A program made the translations under genes and the position numbers. Source: an uncultured Methanomassiliicoccus sp. (GTDB lineage: Archaea > Thermoplasmatota > Thermoplasmata > Methanomassiliicoccales > Methanomassiliicoccaceae). Taken from it: a DNA stretch of 18,982 bases. A model generated the notes under the pieces. The model did not search any database and was not told where the DNA came from. It saw only the letters and a list, made by a program, of their open reading frames with translations. Below, one piece after another: positions 14,468 to 18,982 of the stretch. The first letter of the stretch is position 1; every line of letters starts with the position of its first letter. Where the stretch lies: contig CAJKRY010000019.1 in NCBI GenBank assembly GCA_905202485.1, positions 1-18,982 on the forward strand. Direction: 5' to 3'.

Positions 14468-15309
14468 CTGCATTTGAAATCTTAATGCTGGGAATAATCT
14501 TGATGTTCGTCTCAGCTCAGTGCGGCGCTAAGATACAGAAGACTGTGAAGTTCCTGTATCCTGTAGATCCCTTCACTGTGTCTCTGATGGCTGCATGTAT
14601 TTTGCTCATGTATCTGCAGACTCCGGTTGAATGGTTCTGGTATCTGCCGGTCATTGCCGGTTATGTTCTGGGATTCATAATAGTGGGACGCACCTCATAT
14701 GTGATGCTGCGTTACCTGCAGCCGAAAATCAGACATTCTGATGCAGACCCGTGGGTATTCTATCATGACAAGAACGGAAACATGTGTGTGCAGGACCAGT
14801 CCTGGAAACAGCTGCTGAAAAGAATCTTCCTCGGCGTACATCACTACGTGCTGTGCGACAGTGATCTTGCACCTAACTGGGTGGAGAGCACACATCATCC
14901 GTTCATTCCGAGATTCAAGGTCCAGGTGATGTATGTTGAGTATCTCAGCACTGATGAAGAAGAGATATGCCTGAAAGAATCCAGAAAGCTTCCGAAAAGC
15001 GGAGAAAAACCAAAAGGCCTGTATGTTAAGCAGAGAATAAGCTACATCAAGGCAGCTCACGGTTCACAGGTGTCTCTGGCGGAGCTGATTGCAGATTCAG
15101 AAGCTTTGGATAAAGCCAACAGCAGAATTGGAGAATTAGAGAAAGAGATTTACTGGCTTCGCAAAGAAGCGACTACAGTCACAACTTCTCTGATTGGAAT
15201 GTTTATAAAAGACAATTATGCGAAGAGCCCGTTAGTACTGGCTCTTTCGAACAGGATTTCAAGATTAAATAAGAAAGAAGAAAAAACTGTAAAGGAGGTT
15301 ACACAATGA
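14464..15309 (+). CDS. Three-helix membrane protein with cytoplasmic coiled-coil domain (281 aa)
   Basis: Three hydrophobic helices (about 2-18, 36-51, 58-76) are followed by a ~200-residue soluble part. Residues about 92-195 look like a mixed-fold domain with many His and Trp (VHHYVLCDSD, ESTHHPFIPRFK), and 205-237 form a likely coiled coil (ALDKANSRIGELEKEIYWLR). The tail is Lys-rich. By the positive-inside rule the soluble part is probably cytoplasmic, or inside a virion. It begins with ATGA overlap on the preceding gene and a GGGGTGAT site, and overlaps the next by ATGA. It might link the membrane-anchored surface proteins to internal components. No family was recognised. Confidence 0.82.
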   Translation: MTAFEILMLGIILMFVSAQCGAKIQKTVKFLYPVDPFTVSLMAACILLMYLQTPVEWFWYLPVIAGYVLGFIIVGRTSYVMLRYLQPKIRHSDADPWVFYHDKNGNMCVQDQSWKQLLKRIFLGVHHYVLCDSDLAPNWVESTHHPFIPRFKVQVMYVEYLSTDEEEICLKESRKLPKSGEKPKGLYVKQRISYIKAAHGSQVSLAELIADSEALDKANSRIGELEKEIYWLRKEATTVTTSLIGMFIKDNYAKSPLVLALSNRISRLNKKEEKTVKEVTQ

Positions 15310-15758
15310 GATGGTTATTTGGAAGACAGATTTTAGGAGCGAAGGCTCCGTCTGGACTTCATCAGAAATCAAACGAGAGTAAGAAAGCTGCCAATGACAG
15401 AATAGATATGTCGCTTAACAGAATCTATGGAGATTTTGTCTTCTTGAAAGATGATGCTGAAAGGAAGCTGAAATCGTTTCATGACTGCGGAGGACAGATC
15501 GTCAGGGAAGAAAAGTCTGTAACGTACAAACTCAATGATGCATATCTTTCAAAAATTCTGGATGACAGCGGCAAAACAGAGCGTTTTGTTTACTGCACTT
15601 CGGATTATTCTGATGAGGGAGAGAAAGTACAGGAGGCCGCAATAGCTGACAGCGACGTCGCGGCCCATGCATACTTCCGTGATGAAGCTTTCAGATTAAT
15701 GCTGAGTTTTGAAAAATACCGCCCTGAGATAGGAATGGGAATAGACTGTGCAAGATGA
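15306..15758 (+). CDS. Hypothetical soluble protein, paralog of the next gene (150 aa)
   Basis: Not recognised. A basic N-terminus (MRWLFGRQILGAK) is followed by a helical stretch. A domain at about 53-97 has the pattern KxFxxxGGxIxxExxSxxxxLNDxxxxKxxxxxGxT, shared with residues 47-91 of the following protein. Soluble, no signal peptide. GGAGGT stands before the ATG, which overlaps the upstream stop (ATGA). The tandem placement suggests duplication and divergence; two subunits of one complex would be one explanation. Confidence 0.75.
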   Translation: MRWLFGRQILGAKAPSGLHQKSNESKKAANDRIDMSLNRIYGDFVFLKDDAERKLKSFHDCGGQIVREEKSVTYKLNDAYLSKILDDSGKTERFVYCTSDYSDEGEKVQEAAIADSDVAAHAYFRDEAFRLMLSFEKYRPEIGMGIDCAR

Positions 15759-16275
15759 ATACTGTTTTCCTGAAGATCTTAAAATATGGCTGCAGAGCTG
15801 TGAAGATCATAAGAATATTCTTCTTGATGGTCAGGTTCTTGAGAAACTCGTTTCCTCCCTCGAAGAAGATATCTCATGGGATGAAAAGAGAATTACAGAA
15901 TTTAAAAAAGCGGGAGGAGTCATAAAAGAAGAAGACGGTTCCACAATCCTGTTTCTGAATGATGAAACTTTTGTGAAAGAGTTTGAGCGCAACGGCGATA
16001 CCCACTATCTCGTCAGCATTCCGGCTGGAGAATATGAGAAAGTTAAGCTGCTGGAAGGTGTGTGGATCGGGCTTGTTGATTTATACTCGTCCAAAGGAGC
16101 CAGAGATGATGTGATTGCAGAACTGTATTCTTACATGGGCAATTACGACCACACTGAAGGAATGGAGAGATTGACTAACAAATTTATAGAAAATGAAAAT
16201 CTCACAGCGTCCATCCTGGGAATGTACGGCTACAGAAAAGAAGATCCTGAAGATTTTCTGGAGGGATCGGATTGA
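15748..16275 (+). CDS. Hypothetical soluble acidic protein, paralog of the previous gene (175 aa)
   Basis: Starts with GTG at 15748, overlapping the previous gene by 11 bp; no in-frame ATG occurs early. Residues 47-91 (RITEFKKAGGVIKEEDGS ... LFLNDETFVKEFERNGDTHY) align with 53-97 of the previous product, including the GG, Glu, Ser, LND and G-x-T positions. The remainder is helical and acidic. It ends in a TTGA overlap with the ATPase gene. It may be an ATPase partner or structural subunit; function unknown. Confidence 0.75.
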   Translation: MQDEYCFPEDLKIWLQSCEDHKNILLDGQVLEKLVSSLEEDISWDEKRITEFKKAGGVIKEEDGSTILFLNDETFVKEFERNGDTHYLVSIPAGEYEKVKLLEGVWIGLVDLYSSKGARDDVIAELYSYMGNYDHTEGMERLTNKFIENENLTASILGMYGYRKEDPEDFLEGSD

Positions 16276-17333
16276 CCGTATTTGAGATGAGTGAAACTGT
16301 AAACAGCCTGCACAATTACTGCGGGCCTCATGGTTTCAGTTATTCTTATAGCCTGAGAGGCTACGAAGACATGACGCTAAAGGCTTCAAAGCCCAGAGAT
16401 ATTACGCAGCAAATCAACAACCGTCTGTTTCCTCCCATTCCTGATAAGACCAAAGAAGACATCGGCTGGGTGCACGTAACTCTTCAAGGCTATCCTTCAA
16501 CCGGGAAGTCAAAACTGCTTGAATATCTGTATTCAGAAGCATTATGCAGATATGATGAAGAAAATATCAATCTGACTTGGACAAACGATCCTTCGATTGC
16601 ATTCAACCGCATAGATGAAAGACCTGTGCAGCTGATGATGATCGATGATGCTGCACGATGCGCGCATTCTCTGGATATGCTTAATAGAGAAAACATGGAC
16701 GCAGCCACAATGTTCCAGCAGTTAAGACATAGGTATGAAGAGGTCAGCGGCAATAAATACGGCCTCATAATCTGTATCTTTTCATGGCAGCGCCGTACAG
16801 AACTGAGAAAAACTTACAGACAGGGTTATATCCAATTTTTCAAATCTGCAGGAGCTGAAAAAGATGAAAGAGACTGGCTGATCTACAACTTTGGAAAAAC
16901 ATGGTATGACCGCTTAAGGATTATTACCGACAAGATCCAATGCGGAGACAGCAGATACAAATCTTTGTCGATCGGGTATCTCCCGACATTGGGTAAAGAT
17001 TTCGGAGGAATTGGGTTTTACCATTCCAAACTGGTTCATGTGCCGCAGTGGCCTGATAAGATGCTTGTCAGAGAAGATCAGGAGATAGCCAGTATCATGG
17101 AAGCTGCTGATAATTCTGATTTCCCATCTTCAGAAGAGCTGAAAATTCACATGTCGTGGGATACAGAATCTAACGGGCTGAGTAAGTATGCTCAGTATTA
17201 TCAGCTTTATTATATGGAAAAAGTTCCGAAAAGTACAATTGCAAACAAGTTTGGGGTCAAGATAAAAACTGTTGATGCAGGTATTAAAAATTATCGTAAA
17301 GCATTACGTTATGAGATTAATTCCAATCATTAA
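16272..17333 (+). CDS. P-loop ATPase with C-terminal helix-turn-helix (353 aa)
   Basis: A nucleotide-binding protein: Walker A GYPSTGKS (73-80), Walker B VQLMMIDDA (119-127), then a possible sensor strand (NKYGLIICIFSW, 161-172) followed by RR at 174-175. The C-terminus (about 313-345: YMEKVPKSTIANKFGVKIK) looks like a helix-turn-helix resembling sigma-region-4 or transposase-type HTHs. The layout of ATPase core plus DNA-binding tail recalls DnaA/AAA+ like or DNA-translocating ATPases of archaeal viruses and plasmids, but no specific family is assigned. The start is TTG at 16272, supported by GGAGGG (16260-16265) 6 nt upstream and the TTGA overlap with the previous stop; an ATG at 16287 is the alternative. 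It is the only evident motor in the operon. Confidence 0.85.
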   Translation: MTVFEMSETVNSLHNYCGPHGFSYSYSLRGYEDMTLKASKPRDITQQINNRLFPPIPDKTKEDIGWVHVTLQGYPSTGKSKLLEYLYSEALCRYDEENINLTWTNDPSIAFNRIDERPVQLMMIDDAARCAHSLDMLNRENMDAATMFQQLRHRYEEVSGNKYGLIICIFSWQRRTELRKTYRQGYIQFFKSAGAEKDERDWLIYNFGKTWYDRLRIITDKIQCGDSRYKSLSIGYLPTLGKDFGGIGFYHSKLVHVPQWPDKMLVREDQEIASIMEAADNSDFPSSEELKIHMSWDTESNGLSKYAQYYQLYYMEKVPKSTIANKFGVKIKTVDAGIKNYRKALRYEINSNH

Positions 17334-17348
17334 TAAATGGAGGTTATT

Positions 17349-17504
17349 ATGAATAAAAATACAAAATCACTTAAGAATGCATATTGCGCAGAGTTTGCAA
17401 TATACAGCAGCTCACTGGATAAGCATAAACAGCTGATGAATATGAGCGCATTTCAAAAGACAGAAGGAGGTGCAGCATGCAGGAATATAAAATTGAAAAG
17501 GTAA
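17349..17504 (+). CDS. Small hypothetical protein (51 aa)
   Basis: GGAGG (17339-17343) stands 5 nt before the ATG, an excellent site. The product begins MNKNTKSLKNAYCAEFAIYS and is basic and probably helical; no family was recognised. It lies 15 bp after the ATPase gene and its last 28 bp overlap the start of the metallopeptidase gene in another frame. Shorter than usual gene-calling thresholds, it is supported mainly by the ribosome binding site and by filling the only gap in the operon. Confidence 0.55.
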   Translation: MNKNTKSLKNAYCAEFAIYSSSLDKHKQLMNMSAFQKTEGGAACRNIKLKR

Positions 17505-18478
17505 AGCTTACAAATGGTCATGTATGCAGCATCCCTGTAGGAAAAGACGGATATGTTCCGGTGGATGCGCTGATCAGGAGATTTAACAGTGTTGTGGAGA
17601 AAGGACACATCAGGAACAGATCAAAAGACTACGATCAAGAGGCATCTGTCGTTTTACCGACAAAGCTTACTCCCAGAGAAGCTGCGGTGTGGTGGGATGC
17701 CCCTAATAGATACGATATAGAGTACATAGATGCGCCTGGAAAAGCACAAAAAAACATCGGGTACATTAAGGATCCAGAATCCAGAAAGATCCATGAAAAA
17801 TTAGACGTAATATGCCTTCCTTCAGAAGAGCGGGAAATAAGAAAAATCATTGATGAAGCGTATCCTCTGGAAGAAAGACAGAAACTCGTTAAAAACGGAA
17901 ATATTACAGTTGTTGTCAGACCGTTGCAGGATTCTGCAGGCAACATCGTGGGCCGGAAAATTGAACTGGACAGAGATCACGGCAAGAATAACAGCACATT
18001 TGTCCATGAAGGGGCTCATCTTTTAAGAAAAGATGATGAGAGCAGAAGCAGTATTGCAAAAACTGTAATGACCGCTTCTGACATGAGTAAAGCCTCAGAA
18101 ATCAACAGTCTCAATCTTGAGGAATCCTGCACTGTAGCAGAACAGATGGCCAGAGGTAAAAATCCTTCAAGCGGTTACTATCAATTTGTTCAGGTTTTCG
18201 ACGAGAAGAAAAAGAAATGGAGATATCCGACTGAAAAAGAAGCTTTAAACATGATGAAAGAAGACCGTACAATTTTCACAAACGGAACGAATAAACCGCT
18301 TAAAGGAAACGCTGCTGTAAAATCCGTAAATGAAAATTGGTCCCAGAGTAATATCTCCAGACTGAAAATCGAAGGCTCTAAAACCAGGGCTATCGACGAA
18401 TTTTCTAAACACAAGGATAAACTGAATGAAATCAAACCTAAGAAAAGTGCATATAAATTCAGGAGGAGAAGCTCATGA
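17477..18478 (+). CDS. Putative zinc metallopeptidase, HExxH type (333 aa)
   Basis: Residues 173-184 contain FVHEGAHLL, an HExxH zinc-binding motif (His177, Glu178, His181). Glu215, Glu216 or Glu222 in NLEESCTVAEQMAR, 34-41 residues later, is a suitable third ligand for a gluzincin. The N-terminal 170 residues are mixed alpha/beta; the C-terminus is Lys/Arg-rich (KSAYKFRRRSS). No signal peptide, so it acts inside the cell or is packaged. GGAGGTG precedes the ATG. It could process structural proteins, work against host factors or be a toxin. The motif is visible; the peptidase activity is inferred. Confidence 0.75.
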   Translation: MQEYKIEKVKLTNGHVCSIPVGKDGYVPVDALIRRFNSVVEKGHIRNRSKDYDQEASVVLPTKLTPREAAVWWDAPNRYDIEYIDAPGKAQKNIGYIKDPESRKIHEKLDVICLPSEEREIRKIIDEAYPLEERQKLVKNGNITVVVRPLQDSAGNIVGRKIELDRDHGKNNSTFVHEGAHLLRKDDESRSSIAKTVMTASDMSKASEINSLNLEESCTVAEQMARGKNPSSGYYQFVQVFDEKKKKWRYPTEKEALNMMKEDRTIFTNGTNKPLKGNAAVKSVNENWSQSNISRLKIEGSKTRAIDEFSKHKDKLNEIKPKKSAYKFRRRSS

Positions 18479-18822
18479 GATCTGCACAGATGAGAGAAGT
18501 ACGCTCAGGTAAATTTCTCATAGGGAAAAAAGATAATGAGATTCTGGTTCTTGATAAAAATGAACTTTTTGATCTTGTTGAGCTGCAGAGATTAGATAGA
18601 AAAGCAAAACAGGAATACTCAAGATTCAAGGGCGGCAAAAAGCTCAGGAACAATGACTATTCTAAAGAAATCGAACTGGCAGACGGAAGAATCCATGTGG
18701 TCTATGACGTTTCCGGTTATCCCGAGCGTAATATGGTCGTGTATGAGGACGGCAAAAGAAAACTCTTTACTGGCCGGTATAAAGTCAAAAAGTCACTGGA
18801 AGACGGAAAGTGGAAGATGTAA
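18475..18822 (+). CDS. Hypothetical basic protein, last gene of the operon (115 aa)
   Basis: Not recognised. The protein is rich in Lys and Arg, with a helical segment (about 29-50) and a beta-rich C-terminal half (RIHVVYDVSGYPERNMVVYE). It begins with an ATGA overlap on the metallopeptidase gene and a GGAGGAG site. The tight coupling suggests a partner, inhibitor or substrate of the metallopeptidase. A nucleic-acid-binding role would also suit its charge. It is followed 23 bp later by the operon terminator. Confidence 0.75.
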   Translation: MRSAQMREVRSGKFLIGKKDNEILVLDKNELFDLVELQRLDRKAKQEYSRFKGGKKLRNNDYSKEIELADGRIHVVYDVSGYPERNMVVYEDGKRKLFTGRYKVKKSLEDGKWKM

Positions 18823-18845
18823 CGTTTTCATAGTATCTGGATGCA

Positions 18846-18879
18846 AGGATGGATGAGACTCATCTATCCTAATTTTTTT
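18846..18879 (+). terminator. Strong terminator of the structural operon
   Basis: AGGATGGATGA (18846-18856) pairs with TCATCTATCCT (18860-18870) across a GAC loop: 11 bp with one wobble. AATTTTTTT follows directly. A second, weaker hairpin GATCT/AGATC (18888-18905) with a T-rich tail lies just beyond. Confidence 0.8.
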
Positions 18880-18931
18880 AATATATTGATCTGAGTTTTG
18901 AGATCGTTTGTTTTTAGTATCTGCAACATAA

Positions 18932-18973
18932 GCGCAGGGGAACTCAATCGCTAAGTCATATTCCCCTGCGCAT
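18932..18973 (-). repeat. 42-bp hairpin repeat, right copy (inverted)
   Basis: Exact reverse complement of 648-689, with arms gcgcaggggaa (18932-18942) and ttcccctgcgc (18961-18971). It lies about 50 bp after the operon terminator and 9 bp from the end of the window. The pair encloses 18.2 kb containing the tRNA, the recombinase and every gene described here. Confidence 0.9.
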
Positions 18974-18982
18974 TTACTGTTA

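Noticed and set aside
5209..18902. 10-bp direct repeat gagttttgag at 5209-5218 and 18893-18902 as element borders
   Set aside because: Too short to exceed chance, with no extended similarity around it and one copy inside the promoter region of the zinc-finger operon.

Overview
The window looks like a piece of an archaeal chromosome carrying an integrated mobile element. The archaeal signs are TTTAAATA/TATAAATA-type TATA boxes close to several starts, GGAGG Shine-Dalgarno sites, many ATGA/TGATG stop-start overlaps, a tRNA gene with an encoded CCA, and small ribbon-helix-helix and C2H2 zinc-finger regulators. Surface proteins that combine BspA-type leucine-rich repeats, Listeria-Bacteroides (Flg_new/InlB B) repeats and PKD-like domains are common in gut Methanomassiliicoccales (Thermoplasmata). 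That is my best guess for the host; it is an inference, not a demonstrated assignment.

Layout. Bases 1-560 are a low-complexity, A-rich strand with no credible gene. A 42-bp hairpin element lies at 648-689, and an identical copy lies in inverted orientation at 18932-18973. tRNA-Val(UAC) is at 1005-1080. Bases 1081-2264 are mostly non-coding, with one 53-aa ribbon-helix-helix gene and two candidate structured RNAs. Next come a Cro/CI-type regulator with its own operator, a small membrane protein and, convergently, an MsrA-MsrB fusion. These three could be host genes. A minus-strand operon (C2H2 zinc finger, 192-aa unknown, 58-aa ribbon-helix-helix) is followed by a 650-bp AT-rich spacer, a BspA-like surface protein (minus) and a XerC/D-type tyrosine recombinase (minus).

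From a divergent promoter near 8707, eleven plus-strand genes run almost without gaps to a strong terminator at 18846-18879. The first four encode secreted proteins of 340-635 aa. Each has an N-terminal signal or membrane segment, extracellular domains (three have PKD-like domains) and a C-terminal two-helix membrane hairpin ending in a short G-containing tail. They are followed by a three-helix membrane protein with a coiled coil, two paralogous small proteins, a P-loop ATPase with a C-terminal helix-turn-helix, a 51-aa protein, an HExxH putative metallopeptidase and a 115-aa protein.

Interpretation. An integrase and small DNA-binding proteins on one side, and a long co-directional operon of membrane-anchored proteins plus one ATPase on the other, resemble the plan of an enveloped or spindle-shaped archaeal provirus. 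I recognise no canonical capsid protein, portal or terminase. A non-viral surface-protein island mobilised by the recombinase remains possible. The strongest leads are the shared membrane hairpin, the inverted 42-bp hairpins and the structured non-coding RNAs.
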